A stretch of DNA of 64,000 bases from Actinomadura graeca (GTDB lineage Bacteria > Actinomycetota > Actinomycetes > Streptosporangiales > Streptosporangiaceae), in the NCBI RefSeq assembly GCF_019175365.1, contig NZ_CP059572.1, positions 3,224,001 to 3,288,000 on the forward strand, read 5' to 3'. Below the pieces are notes generated by a model. The model made no database searches. It had not been told where the DNA came from and saw only the letters and a list, made by a program, of their open reading frames with translations. Each line of letters opens with the position of its first letter. Position 1 is the first letter of the stretch. The position numbers were made by a program, and so were the translations under genes. Of the stretch, positions 8,984 to 17,281 are shown one piece after another.

Positions 8984-9691
8984 TTAGGGGGCGTTGTGCC
9001 GCTCGACCAGACCGGGGAGGGAGGCCAGGTCGTCCAGGACGAACAGGCAGCGGCCCAGCGCCTCCCGCTCGTCGCGGAGCCCCTCCTGGACGTGCCCCCA
9101 CGGGCCGCGCCTGAGGAACGCGGCGAGCATCCCGTGCTCCAAGGCGGGCCGCACGTCGTTGTCGATGCGGTCCCCCACGTACAGGACGTGCTCGGGCAGG
9201 ACGTCGGCGAGCTGGGCGCAGCGTTCGAAGAACTCCTGGGACGGCTTCCGGATGCCCCACACGTCGGAGATCCCGACGACGTCCGCGTCCAGGCCGAGCG
9301 CCTCCATCTGCGCGGCGGCCTCGACCGGCTGGTTGCCCGCGATGCCGACGTACAGGCCCTGGCCGCGCAGCGCGGACAGGCACGCCCGCGCGTCGGGGTA
9401 CAGGTCGTCCGGGCCGAACCCGTTCGGCACGCCGACCTCGGCGCGCCGCTTCTCCTCCGCCTCCAGGTCGAAACCCGGGCGGAAGTACTCGAAGAGGTCC
9501 CTGTGGTCGCCGCCGGTGGCCAGCAGCGCGCCGAGCTTGGTGAGGAACGTGTGCCGGGGCACGCCGAGCCAGTCGGCCCACCGGCCGTAGATCTCGCCCT
9601 CGTTGATCAGCGTCTCGCCGATGTCGAAGAACACCGCCTGGATCGGCCGGGGCGCGAACGAGTCGGGCGCCGCGGACGGGACGGACGCCAT
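8984..9691 (-). CDS. HAD-superfamily hydrolase
   Basis: A 235-residue phosphatase-like protein with a helical cap. Motif I is FFDIGETL, so the nucleophilic Asp is present but the usual second Asp of DxD is Gly, seen also in other HAD hydrolases with a DxG start. Motif II is VGIAGNQ, motif III GIRKPSQEFF and motif IV VLYVGDRIDNDV. The substrate is not predictable. The ATG at 9691 lies 14 bases after the stop of the metallo-hydrolase gene, so the two are probably one transcript. Confidence 0.88.
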   Translation of the reverse strand: MASVPSAAPDSFAPRPIQAVFFDIGETLINEGEIYGRWADWLGVPRHTFLTKLGALLATGGDHRDLFEYFRPGFDLEAEEKRRAEVGVPNGFGPDDLYPDARACLSALRGQGLYVGIAGNQPVEAAAQMEALGLDADVVGISDVWGIRKPSQEFFERCAQLADVLPEHVLYVGDRIDNDVRPALEHGMLAAFLRRGPWGHVQEGLRDEREALGRCLFVLDDLASLPGLVERHNAP

Positions 9692-9705
9692 GGGGGGACG
9701 GGGGG

Positions 9706-10359
9706 TCACGCCGCGGCCAGGTCCACGGACTCGCCCGGTGCCAGGCGCCGGAAGTCCGCGCCGAGCTCCTCGCCCGCCGCGGACACGTGCTTCTCCATGA
9801 CCGACAATCCGATGTCGTTGAGGAGGCCGTCGTGCACGACGAACGCGCGGTCCGGGCGCACCGCCCGCGCGTAGGAGTACAGCTCCGGGATCTTCATCCA
9901 CGGCGCGTTGCCGGGCAGGCACAGTGTCGGCACCCGCTCCACCGGCACGGTCAGCGCGTCGCCCGGGTGGAACACCTCGCCGTCCACCAGGAAGCCGACG
10001 TTCGGGATGGGCGGCACGTCGGGGTGCAGGATCTCGTGCTCCTGGCCGTAGACGTGCACGCTGAACCCGGCGACGGTCACCGCGTCCCCGTGCCCCACCT
10101 GCTGGACGCGTCCGCCGAGGTCGGCCAGGCTTTCCGCGACGACCCGGGACGTCCACACGCGGAGGCCGGGACGCGCCGCGAGGGCCGCGCGCAGGCCGTC
10201 GGCGTCGAAGTGGTCGAAGTGCTCGTGGGTGATGAGGACGGCGTCGCACGTGGCGAGGGCGTCCGCCGCGCCGCTGAACGAGCCGGGGTCGATGAGGAGC
10301 GTCCGGTCGTCCCGGGTGATCTGGACGCAGGCGTGTCCGAGCTTGGTGAGACGCATCAT
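9706..10359 (-). CDS. MBL-fold metallo-hydrolase (UlaG-like)
   Basis: A 217-residue metallo-beta-lactamase-fold enzyme of the UlaG / L-ascorbate lactonase-like type. The metal motif HxHxDH is visible as THEHFDHFD near residue 45, with IDPGS before it and the downstream metal ligands in FHPGDA and VVHDG. The substrate is unknown. It is the first gene of a probable two-gene operon with the HAD hydrolase and is divergent from a small membrane protein across a 61-bp gap. Two successive ATG codons could serve as start; a GGAAAG sits upstream. Confidence 0.88.
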   Translation of the reverse strand: MMRLTKLGHACVQITRDDRTLLIDPGSFSGAADALATCDAVLITHEHFDHFDADGLRAALAARPGLRVWTSRVVAESLADLGGRVQQVGHGDAVTVAGFSVHVYGQEHEILHPDVPPIPNVGFLVDGEVFHPGDALTVPVERVPTLCLPGNAPWMKIPELYSYARAVRPDRAFVVHDGLLNDIGLSVMEKHVSAAGEELGADFRRLAPGESVDLAAA

Positions 10360-10420
10360 CCGATCTTTCCACGCGGCGGCCGTCCGCCCGCGGACGCCCC
10401 CGGGTGAGACACTGGGGCGC

Positions 10421-10585
10421 GTGCCCTCACGGAAGGAACTCGACCGGCAAGTGCGCGATCACTACGGGACATGGCGCGACCGGCCGCGCGGCCTGGCCTG
10501 CGCGGTGATCGCCGCCTTCATGGTCCTCACGACGGCGGCCTTCGTCTTCGCGGTCGCCGCGGTCGTGCTGGCCGCCAGGTCGTAG
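10421..10585 (+). CDS. Small single-pass membrane protein
   Basis: A 54-residue protein with a charged N-terminus (PSRKELDRQVRDHYGTW) and one hydrophobic helix (CAVIAAFMVLTTAAFVFAVA). It starts with GTG at 10421, shortly after a weak GGGG ribosome site. Function unknown. Codon third positions are G/C-rich, consistent with real coding. Transcribed divergently from the metallo-hydrolase gene. Confidence 0.65.
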   Translation: MPSRKELDRQVRDHYGTWRDRPRGLACAVIAAFMVLTTAAFVFAVAAVVLAARS

Positions 10586-10627
10586 GCGGCGGAGAGCGGC
10601 CCTGAGGGCCGGGACGCCGGTGACGGG

Positions 10628-10648
10628 GCCCGGCCCCTCAGGCCGGGC
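10628..10648. terminator. Perfect 8-bp hairpin between convergent genes
   Basis: GCCCGGCC (10628-10635) and GGCCGGGC (10641-10648) with a 5-base loop abut the stop codon of the HesB-like gene. A second small stem GGCCC/GGGCC lies at 10598-10610. The region can terminate transcription from both sides. Confidence 0.55.
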
Positions 10649-10939
10649 TCAGGTGGCGGTGCCGTCCGCGATGGTGAAGGACACGTCGCCCTGCGGGTCG
10701 ACCTGGGCGTCGAGCGTCTTGTCGTCCAGCATCTCCGCGACGCCCGACTGCAGGTAGACCTTCGCGCCCTGCTCCTCGACGACCTGGTCTCCGGCCTCGG
10801 GCTCGGGGGCCACCGAGAGCCGCAGCGCGTCCGAGCCGTCGACGCCGGGCTCGATGCGGATCCCGGTGTCGGGCGGCAGTTCCGGGTTGGCGGTCACCGT
10901 CCGTATGACCTGGACGGCACCGCTGGTCAGCGTGAGCAC
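10649..10939 (-). CDS. HesB/IscA-like protein lacking cysteines
   Basis: A 96-residue protein of the HesB-like family common in actinomycetes (LTLTSGAVQVIRTVTANPEL, then GIRIEPGVDGSDALRLSV and VYLQSGVAEMLDD). True A-type Fe-S carriers have a Cys pair near the C-terminus (CGC) and one in mid-protein; this protein has no Cys at all, so it is unlikely to carry clusters the same way. GTG at 10939 is the start because GAGGAG lies 7 bases before it. It is a single gene between hairpins. Confidence 0.75.
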   Translation of the reverse strand: MLTLTSGAVQVIRTVTANPELPPDTGIRIEPGVDGSDALRLSVAPEPEAGDQVVEEQGAKVYLQSGVAEMLDDKTLDAQVDPQGDVSFTIADGTAT

Positions 10940-11081
10940 GATTCTGCTCCTCACGTCTCTGTCGTTCTGGATCGGAATCTGCCCCACCCTCCCCGCTGCC
11001 TTCGGCCGTAAACGCGATCCGGGCCTTTCCGGGTGGTGTGGGGGGTCGTCCCCCGGGCGGGGCCGGTCGCGGACGCGCGGC

Positions 11082-11849
11082 CTAGGCGATCGCGGGGCGG
11101 ATGGTAGCGCCACCGTCCACGATCATGGTCTGGCCGGTCATCCAGGACGCGGTGTCCCCGGCCAGGAACACCGCGGCGCTGGCGATGTCCTCGGGGACGC
11201 CGATCCGCCCGAGCGGCATGTACCCGGCGATCCGCTCCTCGTTCTCCTCCCAGAGCGCGCGGGCGAGGGCGGTCTTGACCAGGCCCGGGGCGATGCAGTT
11301 GACGCGGACGCGCGGCGCGAGCTCCATCGCGAACTGGCGGCTGAGGTGGACGACCGCGGCCTTGGTGGCGTTGTAGTAGCCGATGCCGTGCTCGGTGACC
11401 AGCCCGCCGACGGAGGCGATGTTGACGATGGCGCCGCCGCGCTCGCGCATGGACGCGCGCCAGGCGAGCTGCGTCCACTGCACGACGGCGAACTGGTTGA
11501 CCTCGACGGTCTTGGCCGCGGCGCCGGGCTCGATGTCGGTCATCGGGCCGAAGTGGGGGCTGGTGCCCGCGTTGTTGACCAGGACGTCGAGGGAGCCGAA
11601 CTCGGCGACGGCCGCGTCCACGCAGGCGGCGGCCTGGTCACGGTCGCCGACGTGGGCGGCCTTGGCGAGCACCCCGGCGCCGGGGTGCTCGGCGCGGATC
11701 TCCTCGGCGGCCTCGTCCAGGGCCTCCTGCCTGCGGGACGAGAGCACGACGTTGGCGCTCTCGGCCGCCAGCGCCCGGGCTATCGCCTTGCCGATCCCCC
11801 GGGACGCCCCGGTGACGAGGGCCGTTTTCCCCTGTAGCCCGGTCCGCAT
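11082..11849 (-). CDS. SDR-family oxidoreductase (FabG-like)
   Basis: A 255-residue classical short-chain dehydrogenase. The NAD(P) motif TGASRGIG is at residues 14-21, NNAG in the LVNNAGTSPHFG stretch, the catalytic Ser in IVNIASVGG, and YYNATK supplies Tyr and Lys. The C-terminal WMTGQTMIVDGG is typical of FabG/3-ketoacyl or alcohol dehydrogenases. Arg in SSRR after beta-2 suggests NADPH preference. The start at 11849 is preceded by GGGAGAG. Substrate unknown. Confidence 0.9.
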   Translation of the reverse strand: MRTGLQGKTALVTGASRGIGKAIARALAAESANVVLSSRRQEALDEAAEEIRAEHPGAGVLAKAAHVGDRDQAAACVDAAVAEFGSLDVLVNNAGTSPHFGPMTDIEPGAAAKTVEVNQFAVVQWTQLAWRASMRERGGAIVNIASVGGLVTEHGIGYYNATKAAVVHLSRQFAMELAPRVRVNCIAPGLVKTALARALWEENEERIAGYMPLGRIGVPEDIASAAVFLAGDTASWMTGQTMIVDGGATIRPAIA

Positions 11850-11940
11850 CGCTCTCCCTCGCCCGCCTCGTACCCGAATCCCGCTCGGTTCACCGTACAC
11901 AGGTGACCGGCGGGCCGGTCACCTGGCCGGACGGGACGCG

Positions 11941-13560
11941 TCAGCCGACGGTGAAGCCGTCGCAGCCCATGTAGAACGCGTCGCCGTTGGCGCGGACGTG
12001 CATCCAGATGACCGTCCAGTCGCCTTTGACCAGCGGGTACGCCGCGCTGCCCGAGCCGTCCCAGTCGAAGTCGTCGGGATAGCGCAGGGTCAGCCAGCCG
12101 TCGCCCGCCGGATACGGCCGCGGCCGGCTCCGCACGATCCCGGTCACGCCGTTGCCCTGCTGGTCGCCGGGCGGCCGGACCTCGGCGGCCAGGTAGTAGC
12201 CGGACGGCCGCGCGTACTTGAAGCGCATCCCGAGATCGACCGTGGACTTGGTGTACGGGACGCGCGGGGACGACGTCTGCACGTCGGCGGCGAGCTTCGT
12301 GTCCTCGGGACGGACGGCGGGAAGGCAGTTGGCGTCCGTCTTGGACCAGTGCACCTGCGCGAAGTCGTCGGTGGGCTGCTTCACCAGGATCACGTCCGGT
12401 GGCGGCCCCGACGCCTGGCCACGCGGCGTCCCCGACGGCCCGGCGGAACCCTGTCCCCCGGCGGATTTCAGTCCCCCGGAGGGGTTCGACGCGGCGCCGG
12501 GCGTACCGGTCGTGCCGTTCGTCCTGCCCGGCCCGCCCTTGGCGCCGCCGTCACCGTCCAGGAGGGCGCGCGCACCGAGCGACCCCAGCAGCACGACGGC
12601 GACCACGCCCGCGGCCGCGAGGAGGGCGCTCCGCCGCGCCCCGGCCCCGGCGCGCCCGGCCGGGACGAGACCGGACGCGATGGCCTCGGGCACCCCGGCG
12701 GGCACCGGCGGCGCCACGCCCACGACCCGCCGGTAGTCGGCGTCGCCGGTGAGGGCGCCGTGCGCGGCGGTCAGCTGGAGCAGCCGTTCGGGCGTGGGAC
12801 GCCCGGCCGGGTCCTTCGCCGCGCACAGGGCGACGATCTCCGCGAGCCCGGGGTCGACGCCGTCCAGGTCGATCTCGCCGCTCAGCGTCCGGTGGAGGAT
12901 CGCCTCGATGCGCCCCCCGCCGAACGGAGGCCGCCCGGTGGCGGCGTAGGCGATGGTGCCCGCCAGCGAGAAGACGTCGGACGCCGGAAGCGGCTCCTGC
13001 TCCCGCACGACCTCGGGCGCGACGTAGCCGGGTGTCCCGTTCCAGGCCCCGGTGCGGGTGATCTGCGTCTGCCCCTCGCCCCGCGCGATGCCGAAGTCGA
13101 TCAGCCGGGGCCCGTCGGGCGCGAGTATCACATTGCCCGGCTTCAGGTCGCGGTGCTGCACGCCCTGCCGGTGGATCTCCAGCAGGCCCGTGGCCAGGGC
13201 CGCGAGCAGCCGCAGGCACGTCCCGGGCGGCAGCGGCCCGTGCTCGGCCACCGCCTGCCGCAGCGTCGGCCCCGGCACGTACTCGGTGGCCAGCCAGTAC
13301 GGCGGCGCGCCGAGCCCGGCCCCGACCATCGCCGCCGCGAACCGGCTGCGCACCCGCTCGGCCGTCTCGACCTCGCGCCGGAAACGCGCCAGCGCCGTCG
13401 GGCCCTCGAAGTCCTCACGGATCACCTTGAGCGCGATGTGCCGCCCGCTGCCGGTCAGCCCCAGGTACACCTGCCCCATGCCGCCCGCGCCGAGGCGGGC
13501 CAGGACCGGGTAGCCGCCGATCTCGGACGGGTCCTCAGGACGCAGTGGCTCCACGGTCAC
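11941..13560 (-). CDS. Transmembrane serine/threonine protein kinase (PknB-like)
   Basis: A 539-residue sensor kinase. The kinase domain spans about residues 14-270 with the glycine loop GAGGMGQV (24-31), Lys45, catalytic HRDLKPGNV (Asp138), DFG (155-157) and APE (181-183). A single membrane helix lies at about 311-334, followed by a Gly/Ser/Pro-rich stalk and a roughly 150-residue extracytoplasmic domain with two Cys (ANCLPA and YMGCDG) that could form a disulfide. There are no PASTA repeats, so it is not a peptidoglycan-binding PknB orthologue; the ligand is unknown. Monocistronic. Confidence 0.93.
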   Translation of the reverse strand: MTVEPLRPEDPSEIGGYPVLARLGAGGMGQVYLGLTGSGRHIALKVIREDFEGPTALARFRREVETAERVRSRFAAAMVGAGLGAPPYWLATEYVPGPTLRQAVAEHGPLPPGTCLRLLAALATGLLEIHRQGVQHRDLKPGNVILAPDGPRLIDFGIARGEGQTQITRTGAWNGTPGYVAPEVVREQEPLPASDVFSLAGTIAYAATGRPPFGGGRIEAILHRTLSGEIDLDGVDPGLAEIVALCAAKDPAGRPTPERLLQLTAAHGALTGDADYRRVVGVAPPVPAGVPEAIASGLVPAGRAGAGARRSALLAAAGVVAVVLLGSLGARALLDGDGGAKGGPGRTNGTTGTPGAASNPSGGLKSAGGQGSAGPSGTPRGQASGPPPDVILVKQPTDDFAQVHWSKTDANCLPAVRPEDTKLAADVQTSSPRVPYTKSTVDLGMRFKYARPSGYYLAAEVRPPGDQQGNGVTGIVRSRPRPYPAGDGWLTLRYPDDFDWDGSGSAAYPLVKGDWTVIWMHVRANGDAFYMGCDGFTVG

Positions 13561-13611
13561 CGGCCCGCTCGTCGTCCACGCATGCCCGAAATGCTCTCAC
13601 CACCGCCGCGG

Positions 13612-13983
13612 TCAGTCCGCCTCGCGGGCCACGTACAGCGCCCAGCCGATCAGGGGCACCTGGAGCGGGAGGCGCCCGTAGGCCACGGCCCGCAGCGGCA
13701 GGGACCGGTGCCGCCAGTCGCGCGCCATCTTGATGTTCGCGGGGAACACCGCCGCCATCAGCCCCGCCGTGGCGAGCGCCCCCGCCCGGCGCGTCCGCGG
13801 ATGCGCGACGGCCGCCGCGCATGCCAGCTCGGCCACCCCGCTGGCGTAGGTCCACCACCTGGCGCGCCCGGGGAGCCGCTCGGGCACGAGGGTGTCGAAC
13901 GGCCGCGGCATGAGCAGATGGGCCGCCCCCATCCAGGCCATGAAGGACACAAGACGGCGTGTGGCCCGCGACGAGTCGCTCAC
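13612..13983 (-). CDS. DoxX-like membrane protein
   Basis: A 123-residue protein with about four hydrophobic helices. The second helix region (VAELACAAAVAHPRTRRAGA) and the FPANIKMARDW block are typical of the actinobacterial DoxX-like family. Members are small integral membrane proteins of unclear role, sometimes linked with redox stress. It begins at ATG 13983, some 50 bp upstream of the kinase gene and on the same strand. Confidence 0.75.
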   Translation of the reverse strand: MSDSSRATRRLVSFMAWMGAAHLLMPRPFDTLVPERLPGRARWWTYASGVAELACAAAVAHPRTRRAGALATAGLMAAVFPANIKMARDWRHRSLPLRAVAYGRLPLQVPLIGWALYVAREAD

Positions 13984-14053
13984 ATCTGCGATTCTCGCAG
14001 ACGAGACGCCTCGTCCAATAGTCCGCCCCGCCGCACCGCGCCGGGCGCGGGGT

Positions 14054-14509
14054 TCAGGGGCGCGAGGGTGGCGGGGGTGGCGGGGTGCGGGGGGCCGGGG
14101 TGTGGCCGGGGCAGAGGTGGCGCGGGCAGGGGGCGGACGGGCCGCAGGGGTTCCCGGCGAAGCGGTACCAGAGGCCGTCCCAGCCTCTGCGCCCGATGTT
14201 GATCGTGAGGTAGAGGCCCCCGCCCCGCCGGACGGTCTCGCGGTAGGCGGCGCCGAGGCCCCGGAACGGCTGCTCGTCCTCCAGCCAGAGCAGCGCCGGT
14301 TCGATCGCGCAGTAGGGGCAGGTGTCGTAGAAGAACAGGAACTCGTGCGTCCTGAGCGCGGCGGCCCGCAGGCCGGTGCGGCGCGCGAGCAGGCAGAGGG
14401 GGACGGACTCGCCGCCGGAAAAGGTCACGTGGACGATGTTCTGCCGCTTCACCTGGAGGACGTCCCTCAGCACGTTCTCGAACTCGGCGACCGGCAGGTT
14501 CTGCCGCAT
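14054..14509 (-). CDS. Hypothetical protein with Cys/Pro-rich tail
   Basis: A 151-residue protein I do not recognise. The first 110 residues are a compact domain (VHVTFSGGESVPLCLLARR, FFYDTCPYCAIEPALLWLED), including a CPYC pair. The last 35 residues are rich in Cys and Pro (CGPSAPCPRHLCPG, then a proline run). The ribosome site GGAAGGGAG precedes ATG 14509. The CxxC plus clustered Cys could bind zinc. Not obviously linked to its neighbours. Confidence 0.6.
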   Translation of the reverse strand: MRQNLPVAEFENVLRDVLQVKRQNIVHVTFSGGESVPLCLLARRTGLRAAALRTHEFLFFYDTCPYCAIEPALLWLEDEQPFRGLGAAYRETVRRGGGLYLTINIGRRGWDGLWYRFAGNPCGPSAPCPRHLCPGHTPAPRTPPPPPPSRP

Positions 14510-15112
14510 GTATGTCTCCCTTCCATTCGCCGCTTTTATCGGGAAAAGGCTAAAGCGGAATCATGAATTCGATCACTCTGGGCGCCGGGGCTTGGGACCG
14601 CGAAAGCGGGCGGGGCGTCCTCGGGAGGGCCGCTCCCATGGTCTCCCCGTTCCACGTCCCGCAGGTGGGCCGACGCGGCGCCAGGGAATGCGGCGGCCGC
14701 CATCGTGATCGCGGAATCGCAGGAGATCCGGCCGGATGGGAGCGTGATACCGACTCGGCCCATGAAGTCACGCACCCTTTTCGCGGACTGCCGACACAAT
14801 CCGGTGAAGTCACTCGACTTTCTTCAGGGTAACCAGATACGCGAAGAAGATGACTTACTCATGCGTCACGTTCGCGTTCACCGCTTTCACCCGGGCCCGC
14901 GGTGTCCGCGGCGCCGCGCACCGCCGATGTGAGGCAAGTCACCCCGGCGGGGCCGTGTGACCTGCGGCTTTACGGTCAGGGGAGGAGTGTCACCCTGCGT
15001 GACAGGACTCCGGGGGCGGTCTGCCGCGGCCGGGGGGACCGCCGCGACCGTCCCCGGACCCCATTCCCAGGCCGGAGTCCGCGGGGCCGCGGGCCAGCGG
15101 AGTCCGGGGAGG
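14510..15112. other. 603-bp intergenic region, no convincing gene
   Basis: Base composition is less GC-biased than in neighbouring genes, especially 14510-14880. Short open frames on both strands have no ribosome sites, third-position bias or family resemblance. The only structure I can support is the TGTCAC/GTGACA palindrome at 14988-15004 and an unresolved GC-rich stretch before the MarR stop codon. Confidence 0.5.
14988..15004. promoter_or_regulatory. Palindrome TGTCAC-n5-GTGACA
   Basis: A perfect 6-bp inverted repeat with a 5-base spacer in otherwise empty sequence downstream of the MarR gene. It is either an operator-like site or a small hairpin. No adjacent start codon depends on it. 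Confidence 0.3.
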
Positions 15113-15583
15113 TCACGGGAGGCGGCGGATCTCCTCGATGACATCGGGCATCGCGGCGTTGTTGCCGCGTATCCAGGTCAGGAGGAAGGCGATCTGCTCG
15201 TCGCTGAAGTCCTCCAGGCGCTCCTGGAACATGCGGCCGATGGGCTCGAAGTAGCGTCCGAAGCGGGCGACGTTCTCCTCGACGAGCTCGACGATCACGC
15301 GGCGGCGGTCGTCGGGGTCGCGGGTGCGCTTGACGTACCCGGCCTTCTCCAGGCGGTCGATGACGGCGGTGATGGCGCCGCCGGTGGTGATGCCCATGAG
15401 CTGCGCCAGGCCGCCGGGGGTCTGGGGGCCGTCCAGCGACAGCGCGTTCACGCACTGCGCGTCCGTGACGTTCATGCCCGCCTTGCTCGCGGTGGCGTGG
15501 TGCAGCAGCACCGTGAACATCGTGCTGCGCTGGGTCTCCATCTGCAGCTCGGCCGCCATCCGCTCGCGCTCCGGGGTGGACAC
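15113..15583 (-). CDS. MarR-family transcriptional regulator
   Basis: A regulator of about 156 residues. The winged helix spans roughly residues 45-105: TPGGLAQLMGITTGGAITAV is the recognition region and DPDDRRRVIVEL the wing. The gene is transcribed toward open space, with the catabolic operon upstream on the same strand. Start choice is uncertain: GTG at 15583 has AGAAGG eight bases upstream, while an earlier GTG at 15592 has its purine run too close. A palindrome overlaps its 5' leader, so autoregulation is likely. Confidence 0.88.
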   Translation of the reverse strand: MSTPERERMAAELQMETQRSTMFTVLLHHATASKAGMNVTDAQCVNALSLDGPQTPGGLAQLMGITTGGAITAVIDRLEKAGYVKRTRDPDDRRRVIVELVEENVARFGRYFEPIGRMFQERLEDFSDEQIAFLLTWIRGNNAAMPDVIEEIRRLP

Positions 15584-15593
15584 GCCCCTCACC

Positions 15594-15610
15594 TTCTCTC
15601 ATATAGAGAA
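15594..15610 (-). promoter_or_regulatory. Putative MarR operator
   Basis: TTCTCT-CATAT-AGAGAA is a perfect 6-bp inverted repeat with an AT-rich centre, located 11-27 bases upstream of the GTG start of the MarR gene. Its size and position fit a MarR dimer site that blocks its own promoter. Confidence 0.5.
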
Positions 15611-15705
15611 ACACAACTCAAGAGCGACTCTCCACAGGAGATTCTAGCCGCCGAGGGCACGTGGAGGACAGGCGGGCGACGGCCGGGTGTGGCGGACGGG
15701 ACACC

Positions 15706-17268
15706 CTACTTTCCCGCCACCTCCCTGGCCCAGCGGTAGTCGGCCTTGCCCGCGGGCGAGCGCCTGATCTCGGCGACGAACCTGTAGAGGCGGGGCACCT
15801 TGTAGCCGGACAGCTCCCGGCGGCAGTGCGCGTCCAGCTCCGCGGCGGACGGCGCGTCCCCCGCCGGCTGGACGACGGCGGCGACGCGGGCGCCCCAGCG
15901 CTCGTCCGGAACGCCCGTCACGACCGCGTCGTACACGGTGGGGTGGCCCTTGAGGACGGCCTCGACCTCCTCGGGGAACACCTTCTCGCCGCCGGTGTTG
16001 ATGACCTGCGAGCCGCGCCCGCGGACGGTGATCGAGCCGTCCTCCTCGACGGTCGCGAGGTCGCCGGTGAGCAGCCACCGGCGGCCGTCCACCTCGGGGA
16101 ACGTCCGCGCGGTCCGCTCGGGGTCGTTGTAGTAGCCGCGGGCGATGTGCCCGGTCCGCGCGACCTGGCCGACGACGCCGGAGCCCGGGACGACGGGCCG
16201 GAGCGCGTCGTCCAGGACCGCGACGTCCTCCACGTCCGGTATGAAGCGCAGGCCCTGCTCCGGCGTCGAGCCCGCCACCGCCTCGGCGGTCGACCCGGAC
16301 TCGGTGGAGCCGAAGCGGTCCAGGATGACGGTGCCCGGGAGGAGCCGCTGGAGGCGGTCGCGGACGCTGCCGCTGAGGATCGCGCCGGTGGAGACGCAGG
16401 CCAGCAGTGACGAGGCGTCGTGGCCGCCACGCGCCAGCTCGTCCGCCATCGGGATCGCCATCGCGTCGCCGGTGAGGGTCAGGGAGGTGACCCTCTCGCG
16501 CTCGACGGCCCGCCAGACGGCGGCGGCGTCGAACGTGCGCGTGTAGACGGTCGTGGCGCCCATGAACCAGGCGATCCAGGTGGCCATCTGCGCGGCGCCG
16601 TGCATGAGCGGCGCGGCCGGCAGCATCACCAGCGGGCCGCCGCCGCGGGCCATGGCGACGACGTCCTCGGGACGGGACGGGCGCGGGAGCGCCGGGTTCC
16701 AGAACGCCAGGAGCAGCCGCCCGGTCGACCACATGACGCCCTTGGGCATGCCGGTCGTCCCGCCCGTGTAGATGATGTAGGTGTCGTCGGGCGAGCGGGG
16801 CGGGAACCCGCGCGTGCCGGGGGCGTCCCGCAGGGCCTCGTCGTAGGCGACCGCGCCGGGGATCGACGGGGTGCCGCCGACGGCGACCAGGTGCCGCAGC
16901 TCCGGCGCGGCGGGCGCGGCGGCGGCGACCCGGTCCTCGAACGCGACGTCGTAGAGCAGCGCGACGCTGTCGGAGTCGCGGTAGAGGTGGAGCAGCTCGC
17001 CCTCCACGTACCGGTGGTTCACGTTGACCGGCACGGCGCGGATCTTCAGGACGGCGAGCAGCGCCGCCGCGTACTCGACGCCGTTGTACAGCTGGACGGC
17101 GACGTGCCGCCCCGGCCGCACGCCCGCGGCCTCCAGGTGGTGGGCGAGGCGGTTGGCGTGCTCGTCCAGCTGGGCGAAGGTGAGCCGCCGGTCGCCGCAC
17201 ACCAGCGCGACGCGGTCCCCGACCGCGTCCGCGATCCCCTCGAACAGGTCGGCGTGGGTGAACTCCAT
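15706..17268 (-). CDS. Acyl-CoA synthetase (AMP-forming, FadD19/FadD17-like)
   Basis: A 520-residue adenylate-forming ligase that would activate a carboxylic acid with ATP and CoA. The P-loop motif is YIIYTGGTTGMPKGVMW, followed by MLPAAPLMHGAAQ, the adenine motif DRFGSTESG, LLTGDLATVEEDGSITVRGR and the C-terminal Lys in SPAGKADYRWA. The TGGTTGMPKGVMW form is typical of actinobacterial ligases acting on steroid side chains and related bulky acids. It is the last gene of a five-gene minus-strand operon, 14 bases after the thiolase-like gene. Exact substrate not predictable. Confidence 0.88.
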   Translation of the reverse strand: MEFTHADLFEGIADAVGDRVALVCGDRRLTFAQLDEHANRLAHHLEAAGVRPGRHVAVQLYNGVEYAAALLAVLKIRAVPVNVNHRYVEGELLHLYRDSDSVALLYDVAFEDRVAAAAPAAPELRHLVAVGGTPSIPGAVAYDEALRDAPGTRGFPPRSPDDTYIIYTGGTTGMPKGVMWSTGRLLLAFWNPALPRPSRPEDVVAMARGGGPLVMLPAAPLMHGAAQMATWIAWFMGATTVYTRTFDAAAVWRAVERERVTSLTLTGDAMAIPMADELARGGHDASSLLACVSTGAILSGSVRDRLQRLLPGTVILDRFGSTESGSTAEAVAGSTPEQGLRFIPDVEDVAVLDDALRPVVPGSGVVGQVARTGHIARGYYNDPERTARTFPEVDGRRWLLTGDLATVEEDGSITVRGRGSQVINTGGEKVFPEEVEAVLKGHPTVYDAVVTGVPDERWGARVAAVVQPAGDAPSAAELDAHCRRELSGYKVPRLYRFVAEIRRSPAGKADYRWAREVAGK

Positions 17269-17281
17269 CGTGCCCCCCGGA

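Noticed and set aside
14536-14832. Small overlapping frames on both strands in the 14.5-15.1 kb gap
   Set aside because: No ribosome site, no third-position bias and no family resemblance.
14988-15004. Palindrome considered as a tRNA arm or riboswitch
   Set aside because: No cloverleaf, T-loop or conserved riboswitch core nearby.
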